Part shown: positions 31,226-41,738 of the stretch, one piece after another
Layout: each line of letters starts with the position of its first letter
Numbering within the stretch: position 1 is the stretch's first letter
Source of the DNA: Cryomorphaceae bacterium
GTDB taxonomy: Bacteria > Bacteroidota > Bacteroidia > Flavobacteriales > Flavobacteriaceae
Direction of reading: 5' to 3'
DNA: 64,000 nucleotides
Assembly: GCA_003331885.1 (NCBI GenBank)
Contig: QOPZ01000002.1
Location: 24,272 to 88,271, forward strand
Notes under the pieces: model-generated
What the model was told of the DNA's origin: nothing
The model's input: only the letters and a program-made list of their open reading frames with translations
Database searches by the model: none
Position numbers and translations under genes: made by a program

Positions 31226-31516
31226 TTATAGATTACTGTAAAAATCAATTGTATCTCCTTCAGCAAGTTGAACTATAGCTTTCTTTATAATCTTTGACTT
31301 AGTATTCTGAATACCTTTCTTAGTGTATTTAGTACTTCTTTCAGGACCATATATTTGAGTCCTAACTTTTTCAACAGTTACACTATATTTTTCCTGAATA
31401 GCTTTTTTAATTTGAATTTTATTAACAAACCTACTTACAACAAATGTGTAGCGATTTCTAAGTTCACTATCATTTGTAGCTTTTTCTGTAATAATTGGTT
31501 TTAAAATAATTTCCAT
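31226..31516 (-). CDS. rplW: 50S ribosomal protein L23
   Basis: IILKPIITEKATNDSELRNRYTFVVSRFVNKIQIKKAI. Confidence 0.97.
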   Translation of the reverse strand: MEIILKPIITEKATNDSELRNRYTFVVSRFVNKIQIKKAIQEKYSVTVEKVRTQIYGPERSTKYTKKGIQNTKSKIIKKAIVQLAEGDTIDFYSNL

Positions 31517-31520
31517 TTTA

Positions 31521-32147
31521 CTATCCTAAATTTGACTCAATTTTTTCAATTACATTTTCTTCAATAACTAAATGCTGAGCATTCATTATTTTGTAAGTTG
31601 AAATTTCTGAATCAGTAATCACCTCTGATTTATTTAAATTTCGCGCGGACAAATATACATTTTTATTAAGTCCATTAGTTACGAATAAGGTTTTTTTAGT
31701 ATCCAGTCCAATTGCAGATAAAACATCAATAAAAGACTTAGTTTTTGGATTTTTAAAGTTTAAACTTTCAATAACAGATATAGACTTAGCTTTTAACTTG
31801 ATTGATAATGCAGATTTTCTAGCTAATCTTTTTACATTTTTATTAAGTTTTATTCCATAATCTCTTGTTCTCGGTCCAAAAACAGTTCCTCCACCTCTAA
31901 ATAATGGATTTTTGATGCTTCCTGCCCTTGCAGTACCAGTACCCTTTTGTTTCTTAATTTTTCTTGTACTACCCTTAATTTCACTTCTTTCTTTTGTTTT
32001 TGCATTACCCTGTCTTTGATTTGCAAGAAACTGTTTTACATCAAGATACACAGCATGTTCATTTGGATCAATTCCAAAAATATTTTTTGAAAGCTCAATT
32101 TCTCTTCCAGTTGTTTTACCTTTTATGTTTAAAACGGGTACTTTCAT
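31521..32147 (-). CDS. rplD: 50S ribosomal protein L4
   Basis: KQKGTGTARAGSIKNPLFRGGGTVFGP. Confidence 0.97.
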   Translation of the reverse strand: MKVPVLNIKGKTTGREIELSKNIFGIDPNEHAVYLDVKQFLANQRQGNAKTKERSEIKGSTRKIKKQKGTGTARAGSIKNPLFRGGGTVFGPRTRDYGIKLNKNVKRLARKSALSIKLKAKSISVIESLNFKNPKTKSFIDVLSAIGLDTKKTLFVTNGLNKNVYLSARNLNKSEVITDSEISTYKIMNAQHLVIEENVIEKIESNLG

Positions 32148-32764
32148 TACTTTCTTATTACAATAAATGAGTTTTTATGACCAGGGATTGCTCCTTTTAA
32201 TACTAACAAGTTTTTTTCAGGAACAACTTTTAATACTTTTAAATTTTGAACAGTTACTTTAGAATTCCCAGTTTGACCAGCCATTCTCATTCCTTTGAAT
32301 ACTCTTGCTGGGTAAGATGCAGCACCAATTGAACCAGGAGCTCTTAATCTGTTATGCTGACCGTGAGTAGCCTGACCAACTCCAGCAAATCCATGTCTTT
32401 TAACTACACCCTGAAAACCTTTTCCTTTTGAAATACCTGAAACATCAACATACTCACCTTCAACAAAGTGGTCTACATTAACTACATCACCAATGTTTAG
32501 CTCTTTCTCAAAATCTTTAAACTCAACAAGTTTTCTTTTTGGATCTGTTTTTGCTTTTTTAAAGTGTCCAGTTTCAGCCTTGTTAAATTTATTTTCTTTT
32601 TTATCAAGAAAACCTAACTGAACAGAGCTATATCCATCTTTTTCTTCATTTTTAACCTGAGTTACAATACATGGGCCAGCCTGAATAATAGTGCAAGCTA
32701 AATTTTTACCCTCATTATCATAGAGGCTAGTCATTCCAATTTTTTTTCCAATTAGTCCAGACAT
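32147..32764 (-). CDS. rplC: 50S ribosomal protein L3
   Basis: [48 protein letters not shown]. Confidence 0.97.
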   Translation of the reverse strand: MSGLIGKKIGMTSLYDNEGKNLACTIIQAGPCIVTQVKNEEKDGYSSVQLGFLDKKENKFNKAETGHFKKAKTDPKRKLVEFKDFEKELNIGDVVNVDHFVEGEYVDVSGISKGKGFQGVVKRHGFAGVGQATHGQHNRLRAPGSIGAASYPARVFKGMRMAGQTGNSKVTVQNLKVLKVVPEKNLLVLKGAIPGHKNSFIVIRK

Positions 32765-32775
32765 ATTATTATTCT

Positions 32776-33081
32776 TTATACTTTAATCTCAACTTCAACT
32801 CCACTAGGTAATTCCAATTTCATAAGAGCATCAATTGTTTTAGATGATGAACTATATATATCCAGCAACCTTTTATATGAGGATAACTGAAATTGTTCAC
32901 GAGCTTTTTTATTTACGTGAGGAGATTTTAATACTGTAAATATTTTCTTCTTGGTTGGAAGAGGAATTGGACCAGTAACAATTGCACCAGTTGTTTTGAC
33001 AGTTTTTACAATCTTCTCAGCTGATTTATCAACCAGGTTAAAGTCATATGATTTTAGCTTTATTCTAATTTTCTGACTCAT
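32776..33081 (-). CDS. rpsJ: 30S ribosomal protein S10
   Basis: [40 protein letters not shown]. Confidence 0.97.
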   Translation of the reverse strand: MSQKIRIKLKSYDFNLVDKSAEKIVKTVKTTGAIVTGPIPLPTKKKIFTVLKSPHVNKKAREQFQLSSYKRLLDIYSSSSKTIDALMKLELPSGVEVEIKV

Positions 33082-33083
33082 AA

Positions 33084-35213
33084 TTATTCTTGATTAACTC
33101 CTTTAATTGATGCTATTACTTCATCTGAAATGTTTCTTGGTGTTTCAGCATAGTGCGAAAACTCCATTGTAGATGTAGCTCTTCCTGAACTCAGAGTTCT
33201 CAGAGCTGTTACATATCCAAACATTTCTGATAATGGAACCATAGCTTTCACTACTTTAGATCCAGCTCTATCATCCATGTTATTAACTTGACCTCTTCTT
33301 CTATTCAAATCCCCAACAATATCACCCATATTTTCTTCAGGAGTTAGAGCTTCTAGTTTCATCATTGGCTCCATAATAACTGATTTAGCTAATCTTGCAG
33401 CTTCTTTGAAACCTAACTTAGCAGCTAATTCAAATGAAAGAGAATCTGAATCAACAGGGTGGAATGATCCATCTGTTAATGTTACTTTAAGAGAATCAAT
33501 TTCAAATCCAGCAAGGGGTCCGTTTTTCATAGCATCTTTAAATCCTTTTTCAACCGATGGAATATATTCTTTTGGAATATTACCACCTTTGATCTTATTA
33601 ATAAATTCTAATCCCTCTTTCTCTTCTTCACCAGGCTCCATAGTAAATACTATATCAGCAAATTTACCTCTACCACCTGTTTGTTTTTTGTAAACCTCTC
33701 TGTGTTGAGCTGAAGCGGTAATTGCTTCTTTATATTCCACCTGTGGTTTACCTTGATTAACCTCGACTTTAAATTCTCTTCTTAATCTGTCAACAAGGAT
33801 GTCTAAGTGCAATTCACCCATTCCAGAAATAATTGTTTGACCAGATGCTTCATCAGTTCTGACTTGGAATGTTGGATCTTCCTCTGCTAATTTTGATAAT
33901 GCAATACCTAACTTATCTACATCAGCCTTAGTTTTAGGTTCAACGGCGATACCAATAACAGGATCTGGAAAAATCATACTTTCCAGAATAATTGGATGTT
34001 TTTCTGAACTTAGAGTATCTCCTGTTTTAATATCCTTAAAGCCTACCGCAGCACCAATATCACCAGCTTCAATAAAATCAATAGCATTTTGTTTGTCAGC
34101 ATGCATTTGATATATTCTAGAAATTCTTTCTTTTGATTCAGATCTATTATTAAAGACATATGACCCGGCATCAAGTCTTCCAGAGTATACTCTAAAAAAT
34201 GCTAGTCTACCCACATATGGATCAGTTGCTATTTTAAAAGCTAAAGCAGAAAAAGGTTCTGAAACAGATGGCTTTCTTAAAATTTCACTATCATTATCTG
34301 GGTCAGTACCAACAATAGCTTCTTTATCAATAGGAGATGGTAAATATCTACAAACACAATCTAAAAGAAATTGTACTCCTTTATTTTTAAATGCAGATCC
34401 ACAAACCATTGGAATAATGCTCATATCCTGAGCTGCCTTTCTTAATGCTTCATGAATTTCATCTTCTGATATCGATTCAGGATCTTCAAAGAATTTTTCT
34501 AATAAATTATCGTCATATTCAGCAACAGCTTCTATTAGATTTGCCCTATATTTTTCAACTTCATCCTTCATATCTTCAGGTATATCAACAACATCGAAAG
34601 TTGATCCTTTATTTTCCTCATGCCAAACAATTCCACGATTCTTAACTAGGTCTATAATACCTTTAAAATCTTCTTCATTTCCAATTGGTAGAACAATAGG
34701 AACTGCATTAGATTTTAACATAGTTTTTATTTGGTTGCAAACTTTAAGGAAGTCTGAACCTTGTCTGTCCATTTTATTTACAAAGCCCATTCTTGGAACT
34801 TTATAATTATCTGCAAGTCTCCAGTTTGTTTCAGATTGTGGTTCTACACCATCAACAGCACTAAATAAAAAGACTAGACCATCTAAAACTCTCAAAGATC
34901 TATTAACTTCAACAGTAAAGTCGACGTGGCCTGGTGTATCAATTATATTAAAATGATAAGGCTTAGATCCTTCAACTTTTTTACCTTGATCTGTAGGAAA
35001 ATTCCATGTACATGTTGTAGCAGCTGAAGTAATTGTAATTCCTCTTTCTTGTTCTTGCTCCATCCAATCCATGGTAGCAGCTCCATCATGAACTTCACCA
35101 ATTTTATGACTCACACCTGTATAATATAGAATTCTTTCTGTAGTGGTAGTTTTACCAGCATCAATGTGCGCAGCAATTCCAATATTTCTAGTATATTTTA
35201 AATCTCTTGCCAT
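33084..35213 (-). CDS. fusA: elongation factor G
   Basis: [44 protein letters not shown]. Confidence 0.98.
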   Translation of the reverse strand: MARDLKYTRNIGIAAHIDAGKTTTTERILYYTGVSHKIGEVHDGAATMDWMEQEQERGITITSAATTCTWNFPTDQGKKVEGSKPYHFNIIDTPGHVDFTVEVNRSLRVLDGLVFLFSAVDGVEPQSETNWRLADNYKVPRMGFVNKMDRQGSDFLKVCNQIKTMLKSNAVPIVLPIGNEEDFKGIIDLVKNRGIVWHEENKGSTFDVVDIPEDMKDEVEKYRANLIEAVAEYDDNLLEKFFEDPESISEDEIHEALRKAAQDMSIIPMVCGSAFKNKGVQFLLDCVCRYLPSPIDKEAIVGTDPDNDSEILRKPSVSEPFSALAFKIATDPYVGRLAFFRVYSGRLDAGSYVFNNRSESKERISRIYQMHADKQNAIDFIEAGDIGAAVGFKDIKTGDTLSSEKHPIILESMIFPDPVIGIAVEPKTKADVDKLGIALSKLAEEDPTFQVRTDEASGQTIISGMGELHLDILVDRLRREFKVEVNQGKPQVEYKEAITASAQHREVYKKQTGGRGKFADIVFTMEPGEEEKEGLEFINKIKGGNIPKEYIPSVEKGFKDAMKNGPLAGFEIDSLKVTLTDGSFHPVDSDSLSFELAAKLGFKEAARLAKSVIMEPMMKLEALTPEENMGDIVGDLNRRRGQVNNMDDRAGSKVVKAMVPLSEMFGYVTALRTLSSGRATSTMEFSHYAETPRNISDEVIASIKGVNQE

Positions 35214-35217
35214 TGTT

Positions 35218-35694
35218 TTAGAATCTAAAGTGTGAAAATGCTTTATTTGCCTCAGCCATTTTGTGAGTATCTGTTCTCTTTTTTACCGCAGCACCTTCTT
35301 CTTTTTGAGCAGCAAGAATTTCAGAAGCTAATTTTTGTGCCATAGATTTTTCATTTCTTTTTCTTGCAAAACTTATTAGCCATTTCATACCAAGAGAGAT
35401 TTTTCTGTCAGCTCTTATTTGCATTGGAATTTGAAATGTAGCTCCACCAACTCTTCTACTTCTAACTTCAACTTGGGGCATTACGTTAGACAAACCTTCT
35501 TTCCAAATTTCAAGTGATGATTTTTCAGAATCTTGCTTTTTACCCTCAACTATATCAAGAGCATCATAAAATATTTTAAGGGAAATAGATTTTTTTCCGT
35601 CTAACATTAACATGTTGACAAATCTGGTTACTAGTTTATCGTTAAATTTCGGATCTGGAAGTAGAGGACGTTTTTTTGCTTTTCTTTTTCTCAT
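35218..35694 (-). CDS. rpsG: 30S ribosomal protein S7
   Basis: [49 protein letters not shown]. Confidence 0.97.
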   Translation of the reverse strand: MRKRKAKKRPLLPDPKFNDKLVTRFVNMLMLDGKKSISLKIFYDALDIVEGKKQDSEKSSLEIWKEGLSNVMPQVEVRSRRVGGATFQIPMQIRADRKISLGMKWLISFARKRNEKSMAQKLASEILAAQKEEGAAVKKRTDTHKMAEANKAFSHFRF

Positions 35695-35730
35695 TTTATT
35701 TTAATTGAGCGGTTCATTAAAAATTGAACA

Positions 35731-36111
35731 TCACTTTTTAGCCTTTGCTTTTTTTGCACCATACTTTGATCTTCTCTGTAATCTTCCTTCAACCCCAGCA
35801 GTATCAAGTGCTCCTCTTACAATGTGATAACGCACACCTGGTAAATCTTTTACACGTCCACCTCTAACCAAAACTATTGAGTGTTCTTGTAAATTGTGAC
35901 CTTCACCTGGTATGTATGCATTAACTTCAATACCATTAGTTAGCCTAACTCTGGCTACTTTTCTCATGGCTGAGTTTGGTTTTTTAGGAGTAGTTGTATA
36001 AACCCTAGTACAGACGCCTCTTTTCTGAGGACAACCTACTAAAGAAGCAGACTTACTTTTCTTAACAATTTTTTTTCTTCCTTTTCTAACTAATTGTGAT
36101 ATAGTTGGCAT
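35731..36111 (-). CDS. rpsL: 30S ribosomal protein S12
   Basis: [53 protein letters not shown]. Confidence 0.98.
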   Translation of the reverse strand: MPTISQLVRKGRKKIVKKSKSASLVGCPQKRGVCTRVYTTTPKKPNSAMRKVARVRLTNGIEVNAYIPGEGHNLQEHSIVLVRGGRVKDLPGVRYHIVRGALDTAGVEGRLQRRSKYGAKKAKAKK

Positions 36112-36141
36112 ATTCTTATATTTTCCCTCTTAAAAGGGCTG

Positions 36142-36172
36142 CAAATGTATAATAATTTTACAACTATTCAAA
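36142..36172 (-). promoter_or_regulatory. promoter of the str/S10/spc/alpha ribosomal supercluster
   Basis: Minus strand TTTG (36169-36172) - N19 - TACATTTG (36142-36149), matching the Bacteroidota -33/-7 consensus, 30 nt before rpsL ATG. Confidence 0.7.
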
Positions 36173-36329
36173 CCAATGGAAAAAAAAAACCAATAAATAT
36201 TAATTGATGTTTTAAAATGTATATATATATAATGTATAATATCAATATTTTTGTTTTTATGGAATTATCAATAAAGAATACCTAAAATTATGGATAATTT
36301 AAAAAAACATTGCTTTTTTTGTACCTCTG

Positions 36330-36345
36330 AAAAAATGCATTTTTT
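36330..36345. promoter_or_regulatory. 16-bp perfect palindrome AAAAAATGCATTTTTT upstream of susC homologue
   Basis: Direct reading; lies just upstream of a candidate TTG-N20-CATATTTG promoter (36356-36386). Confidence 0.4.
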
Positions 36346-36355
36346 GTTTTTTTTC

Positions 36356-36386
36356 TTGATTTATTAACAATTTATTAACATATTTG
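36356..36386 (+). promoter_or_regulatory. candidate promoter of SusC/SusD operon
   Basis: TTG (36356-36358) - N20 - CATATTTG (36379-36386, 7/8 match to TAnnTTTG), 23 nt before ATG 36410. Confidence 0.45.
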
Positions 36387-36409
36387 CACGTTACAAATAA
36401 ATAAATATT

Positions 36410-39400
36410 ATGAAAAAACTATTTTTTAAAGCATTGTTTATGTCGTTTTTAATGGCATTTCAATTAAGCTTTGCTCAAAAAACAGTTTCTGGTACGGTTA
36501 CAGATGATAACTCGGTTCCACTTCCTGGAGCTACCGTTATTGTTGAAGGTACTTCAAATGGTGTTACAACTGACTTTGATGGAAATTATTCTATCTCAGC
36601 CTCTGAGGGTGATGTCTTAGTTGTTAGCTTCGTTGGGTACGCTACTGCATCCTCAACTGTTGGAGCATCAGCAACTTTAAACTTTAGCCTTTCACCATCA
36701 AGTGCTCTTGAAGAGGTTGTAGTTACAGCCCTTGGTATTTCCAGAGATAAAAAATCTCTTGGATTTGCTCAGCAAACTGTTTCTGGTGATGTAATTGCTG
36801 AAAGTAAACAAGTTGACCTTAATGTCGCTTTGACAGGTAAGGTTGCCGGTGTTCAAATGATTGGCGGATCAAGTTCAACATTTGATAACGGTTTCTTAAG
36901 ATTAAGAGGTGAATCTGACGTTTTATATGTAGTAGATGGTGTAAAAGTTTATGCTATGTCTGACATTAACGTTGATAACATTGCTAACATATCGGTACTT
37001 AAAGGTGCTGCTGCGACTGCTCTTTATGGTGCAGATGCAAAAAGTGGTGTAATCGTTATTTCATCTAAAAAAGCTAAAGCTGGTGAAAATAATTTCACTG
37101 TTAATCATTCAACATCTATTAGTTCAGTTTCGTTACTTCCTAAGTATCAGAATGAATATGGTGGTGGATATTATCAAGATTGGGATTTATTTACTTACAA
37201 TCCAGCTACAGACCCAGCTTCATGGGCTGCGTTTAATGGACATAAAATACCTTATTATGGTGCTGATGAATCATGGGGTCCTCCAATGGATGGAACTATG
37301 GTTAGACACTGGGATAGTTGGATACCTAATCATCCTGAATTCGGTTCACTAAGAGCTTGGAATGCTAATCCTGATAACGTAAAAGATTTCTTTAATAATG
37401 GTGTTGAAAACAGTACTACATTAGCTTTTAATAGTGGTTCTGATACGGCTACTGTTAGAGGATCAATGAGATTAATTGACGAACAATTACCATTCCCTAA
37501 CACAGATAGGAACCAAATTGATGTTAACATTACTGGTGATGTAAAAATTGCAGATCGTTTAACTGCATTCACATCTTTAAATTATCAGTATAGAAAAACA
37601 AAAAATTTCCCTGTTAATGGTTATAATGGTTTAGGTGCAAACTTTAGCCAATGGTGGCAACGTCAGTTGGATATGAACAGATTACAAGAAAATTATTTTT
37701 TCGAAGGTAATTATTATACTTGGAATAGAAGTTCTGCTAGAAATGCTACTCCTAGGTTTTGGGATGCTCCACAATTTGATTTCTATGGTGATGAAAACAA
37801 CCAAAGAAAAAATACATTATTTGGAAATTTCGGACTTAATTTCGAATTAAATGATAATATAACTGCATCTGTTGAAGCTAGAAGAAGATTTAACTCATAT
37901 GAATATAATGGAAGAACTGGCTGGGGTGGTATTGATCAAGCTTCTTACAATGAATCGACATCAAGATATGTTCAAAACGAGCTGGCTGCAACTTTACAAT
38001 ATGATGAAAGATTCGATGATTTCGATGTTTCAGCTATATTGGGTTATCAAGCTACTCAAAACAGAAATCAATCAATTGCTGCAAGTACTGTAGGTGGATT
38101 ATCTATCCCTGATTTTTACAGCATCGCAACATCGGTTGATAGACCTAATTATTCTTCAACTTTATCAAAATCTAAAGTATTATCTACTTATGCCAGTGTA
38201 TCTGTTGGATACAACAGTATTGCATATTTAGATGCTTCTTACAGATATGACTGGGGTTCAACTGCTAATCCTGATAAAAACAGAATTGAAACATGGGGTC
38301 TTTCAGGTAGTTTAATTCTTAGTGAATTAATTGATAGTGCTGACATAACTTTTGCTAAGTTAAGAGCTGGTTATTCTCAAGCTCCTGTATTCCCAGGTGT
38401 TTATGCTACGACTCAGGTTTATGGCGTAGGTACTGCTTATGGTACTAACCCAAGATTCTCTGTTCCAAATACTCAGTCAAACCCTAATTTATTAGGTGGA
38501 ACAAGAAGTGAGTTTGAGGTTGGTGCTGAATTTAGTTTCCTTGATAACAAAATCGGTATTGACGTAACATATTTTGACAGAAAAGATAAAGATCAACCAA
38601 TTTCTATTCCTGTAACTGGTTCTACTGGTTATACAGGATTAGCAATTAACTCTGGTGAATCTTCAGCTGAAGGTTTTGAGGTTACTTTAAACCTTAACCC
38701 TGTTTCAACTGCTGATTTCAACTGGGATTTTTCATTTAACTTTGCTACTTTAAATAAATATACAGATAAGCTTGCTGACGGAATTGATGTAAGAGTTCTT
38801 GATAGCTGGGCTTCTTGGTATAGTTTACAATTACAAGAAAGAGTTGGTGAAGAATGGGGTATGTGGGTAGGTAGAAAGAAAGCTAGAGATGCCAATGGTA
38901 CTCAAATCTTGACTTCTACTGGTAGAGCAACCTATGATACTCAGCAAATTCTAGGTAATTTATTACCAGACTTTACAGGTGGTTTTAGTACTGCGTTTAG
39001 CTATAAGAATTGGGATTTAGGTCTTGGATTTGATTTCCAAAAAGGTGGTACTTTCTATTCAACAACAAACATGTTTACATACTACTCTGGTATCCACGAG
39101 GATACTGTAGGGCTTAATGCTAAAGGAAATCCTATGAGAGATCCTGTTTCAGCTGGTGGTGGAGTAAATGTTGTTGGTGTAACTGCTAGTGGTGAACCTG
39201 TTGATACATATTTATCAGCGAGTTACTATCATTACCAGCATTTCTTCGGAAATCACGAGAACTGGTTATATGATGCTTCTTATGTTAAGCTAAGAACTGC
39301 GAGATTAGGGTATAACTTCCCTAAAGATATGATTGATGGTACGCCATTTGAAAATATAAATCTTGCGTTGGTTGGTAATAACTTATTGTTATTGTATTCT

Positions 39401-39535
39401 AATATTCCTCATGGTGGACTTGATCCAAGTGAGATCGAAGGATCTGGATCAATTGCTACTGGATATAGAAATGTTGAAGGTGGTCAGTTGCCTCCATCTA
39501 GAACGATAGGTCTTAACTTAAGTCTAACATTTTAA
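36410..39535 (+). CDS. SusC/RagA-family TonB-dependent outer membrane protein
   Basis: Signal peptide, CarboxypepD-reg-like VSGTVTDDNSVPLPGATVIVEGTSNGVTTDFDGNYSI, plug LYVVDGVKV..NIANISVLKGAAATALYGADAKSGVIVI, terminal beta strand LNLSLTF. Confidence 0.93.
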   Translation: MKKLFFKALFMSFLMAFQLSFAQKTVSGTVTDDNSVPLPGATVIVEGTSNGVTTDFDGNYSISASEGDVLVVSFVGYATASSTVGASATLNFSLSPSSALEEVVVTALGISRDKKSLGFAQQTVSGDVIAESKQVDLNVALTGKVAGVQMIGGSSSTFDNGFLRLRGESDVLYVVDGVKVYAMSDINVDNIANISVLKGAAATALYGADAKSGVIVISSKKAKAGENNFTVNHSTSISSVSLLPKYQNEYGGGYYQDWDLFTYNPATDPASWAAFNGHKIPYYGADESWGPPMDGTMVRHWDSWIPNHPEFGSLRAWNANPDNVKDFFNNGVENSTTLAFNSGSDTATVRGSMRLIDEQLPFPNTDRNQIDVNITGDVKIADRLTAFTSLNYQYRKTKNFPVNGYNGLGANFSQWWQRQLDMNRLQENYFFEGNYYTWNRSSARNATPRFWDAPQFDFYGDENNQRKNTLFGNFGLNFELNDNITASVEARRRFNSYEYNGRTGWGGIDQASYNESTSRYVQNELAATLQYDERFDDFDVSAILGYQATQNRNQSIAASTVGGLSIPDFYSIATSVDRPNYSSTLSKSKVLSTYASVSVGYNSIAYLDASYRYDWGSTANPDKNRIETWGLSGSLILSELIDSADITFAKLRAGYSQAPVFPGVYATTQVYGVGTAYGTNPRFSVPNTQSNPNLLGGTRSEFEVGAEFSFLDNKIGIDVTYFDRKDKDQPISIPVTGSTGYTGLAINSGESSAEGFEVTLNLNPVSTADFNWDFSFNFATLNKYTDKLADGIDVRVLDSWASWYSLQLQERVGEEWGMWVGRKKARDANGTQILTSTGRATYDTQQILGNLLPDFTGGFSTAFSYKNWDLGLGFDFQKGGTFYSTTNMFTYYSGIHEDTVGLNAKGNPMRDPVSAGGGVNVVGVTASGEPVDTYLSASYYHYQHFFGNHENWLYDASYVKLRTARLGYNFPKDMIDGTPFENINLALVGNNLLLLYSNIPHGGLDPSEIEGSGSIATGYRNVEGGQLPPSRTIGLNLSLTF

Positions 39536-39552
39536 TATATAAATTTTATAAA

Positions 39553-40974
39553 ATGAAAAATTTAATAAATAAAATTGGAGTTTTAACGTTAGTTTTCTCT
39601 TTCCTAATAGTTTCATGTGAAACTGTAGATTTTGGTGATGAGAATGTTAACCCAAACTCTCCAACTTCTAAAAAAACGGATGCACTTCTAACAAATGCTA
39701 TGACATGGATGCCTAACATTGTTAGTCCTGTAACTCCTAACTATTATGTTCAAACTGTATCTGATGTAATTTATACATCATATTCAAGATATGACACTGA
39801 ACAATGGTCATACAATGGTTATTATACTGGACCACTTAAAGATCTTCAGGAAGTTCTTGATTTAAATGAGAAATTTCCAACTGAAGTTACTGGTGGTGGT
39901 AGTAATGGTAACCAAAAAGCTGCTGCTCATATTATGATGGCTTATTATTATCTTAATATGACTGACAGATGGGGTATGATACCTTATTCAGAAGCTTTAC
40001 AAGGTTCTGAAAATACATCACCTAAATTTGATTCTGTAAAAGATATCTTTACTTCTTTATTAGCTAATCTTGATGCTGCTATGGGAATGATGGATAACGG
40101 AGGGTTAAATGGTGATATTCTATTTGGTGGAAACATGAATGGATGGAGAGTAATGGCTAACACTATTAAAATGAGAATAGCTCTTAGAATGGCTGATGTT
40201 GATTCATCAACTGCTTCTAGTGTATTTAATTCAGCTTATAATAGTGGAGTTATCTCTAGTGGTGGTGATTTACACTATCCATATCTTACTAGTGATGCTT
40301 TTGATAATCCATGGCAAGATAGGTTTCAAACAAGATATGACTTTGTTGTAAGTGAAAAATTAATTGATCATTTAAAAGCAACTGGTGATCCAAGATTACC
40401 TTACATGGCTGACGGTACTGCTATTTCTAACGGTACTGAGTATGTTGGTCTTGAGTATGGTCTTGAAAATCCAGGAGTTTTAGATACTAATCTTTCTGGA
40501 ATTGATGGAAGAATCATTTATGATGGTACTCAACAAGGTGGATGGATTGCAACATACTCTGAGGTATGTTTTGCGATGGCTGAAGCTTATGAGAGAGGTT
40601 GGACAACTGTAGGCGATACTCAAACATGGGTTAGACTAGGTGTTCAAGCTTCATGTGAAAGATGGGGTGTTTCATCTTCTGCTGCAGCTGCTTATGCGAA
40701 CAGTATTACTGTTGGATCTAATGCAATGGAAACTATTGCAATGGAAAAGTGGGTAGATATGTTCTTACAAGGATACGAGTCATGGACTGAATGGAGAAGA
40801 CTTGATTATCCTGTATTATCTCCTCCTGCTGCTGCAATTACTGGGACTGGAGTTCCTGTAAGAAATGGTTATGGTGGATTAGTTCCTACGCAAAACAAAG
40901 CTAGCTATGATGCTGCTGTTGCTGCTCAAGGACCTGACAACCAGGATACAAAATTATATTGGGATACTAAATAA
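39553..40974 (+). CDS. SusD/RagB-family outer membrane lipoprotein
   Basis: Lipobox-like FSFLIVSCE; SusD-like features (MTDRWGMIPYSEAL, WVDMFLQGYESWTEWRR); directly after susC homologue. Confidence 0.9.
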   Translation: MKNLINKIGVLTLVFSFLIVSCETVDFGDENVNPNSPTSKKTDALLTNAMTWMPNIVSPVTPNYYVQTVSDVIYTSYSRYDTEQWSYNGYYTGPLKDLQEVLDLNEKFPTEVTGGGSNGNQKAAAHIMMAYYYLNMTDRWGMIPYSEALQGSENTSPKFDSVKDIFTSLLANLDAAMGMMDNGGLNGDILFGGNMNGWRVMANTIKMRIALRMADVDSSTASSVFNSAYNSGVISSGGDLHYPYLTSDAFDNPWQDRFQTRYDFVVSEKLIDHLKATGDPRLPYMADGTAISNGTEYVGLEYGLENPGVLDTNLSGIDGRIIYDGTQQGGWIATYSEVCFAMAEAYERGWTTVGDTQTWVRLGVQASCERWGVSSSAAAAYANSITVGSNAMETIAMEKWVDMFLQGYESWTEWRRLDYPVLSPPAAAITGTGVPVRNGYGGLVPTQNKASYDAAVAAQGPDNQDTKLYWDTK

Positions 40975-40995
40975 TTAGTATTACACATAAATTTT

Positions 40996-41028
40996 AAAAA
41001 GCGCCCTATTGGGGCGCTTTTTTTTTAA
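40996..41028 (+). terminator. intrinsic terminator after SusC/SusD operon
   Basis: aaaaaGCGCCC-tattg-GGGCGCttttttttt. Confidence 0.9.
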
Positions 41029-41048
41029 ATTAGCTTTAATTAATAATT

Positions 41049-41738
41049 ATGAAAAAAATCTTTATACTAATACTAATTGTAAACAGCCTAAATGGACAAA
41101 GTTTTACAGAACTTACAGAACAAAACTTATTTAGAGGTGGAAATGTTTTTCTTTTAGAAAAACTAAATAAATATGATAATGAAATTGATGGAACACCTTA
41201 CCTAAATCCAGATTTTGATAAAGGAAAAATAGTTTTTGAAAATGGGAATTCATATGATGGGGAAATAAGAATTGATTTGGTTGCTCAAAATTTTCAAATA
41301 AGAGGAAAGAATGGAAAAATTACTCCTATCGAAGTAAATGATAAAGTTAAAATAGAAATGAACGGTAAAGAATATAAACTTCATGCTTTAAATTCTGTTG
41401 AGTATGGAGAAATTGGGATTTTAAGAAAATGTATAGAATTAGAAAAAATAAGTTTGTATTACTTTCCAAGAAAAAAACTTCAAAAACCTATTGAAGCAGG
41501 TATAAGTGCTCCAACGTCTGGATATGGTAAAACCGATAACCCTGAGTGGAAAGATGATGGATTTTACTTTTTTTTAATTGATGATAAATACATAAGAGTT
41601 CCCACAAAGCATAAAAAGCTATCTGAGTTAAAAGTTTTTGATGATCAGAAATATAAATCTTTTAGAAAGAAAAGCAAATTGGATCTAAAAAAAGAAAGCA
41701 AACTTGTAGAGTTAGTAAAATATTTTAATTCTAATTAA
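41049..41738 (+). CDS. hypothetical secreted/periplasmic protein
   Basis: 229-aa ORF with N-terminal signal-like MKKIFILILIVNSLNGQ; overlaps rlmB start by 1 nt (TAATG). Confidence 0.75.
   Translation: MKKIFILILIVNSLNGQSFTELTEQNLFRGGNVFLLEKLNKYDNEIDGTPYLNPDFDKGKIVFENGNSYDGEIRIDLVAQNFQIRGKNGKITPIEVNDKVKIEMNGKEYKLHALNSVEYGEIGILRKCIELEKISLYYFPRKKLQKPIEAGISAPTSGYGKTDNPEWKDDGFYFFLIDDKYIRVPTKHKKLSELKVFDDQKYKSFRKKSKLDLKKESKLVELVKYFNSN

Noticed and set aside
20063-36111. Absence of tuf in the str operon and fusion of str/S10/spc/alpha operons as a novelty
   Set aside because: This organisation is common in Bacteroidota as far as I recall.
36220-36262. TATATATATA tract and an 8-codon ORF (MELSIKNT*) after the TATTTTTG at 36246
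   Set aside because: AT-rich simple sequence; an 8-codon ORF is expected by chance. Not reported as a leader peptide gene.
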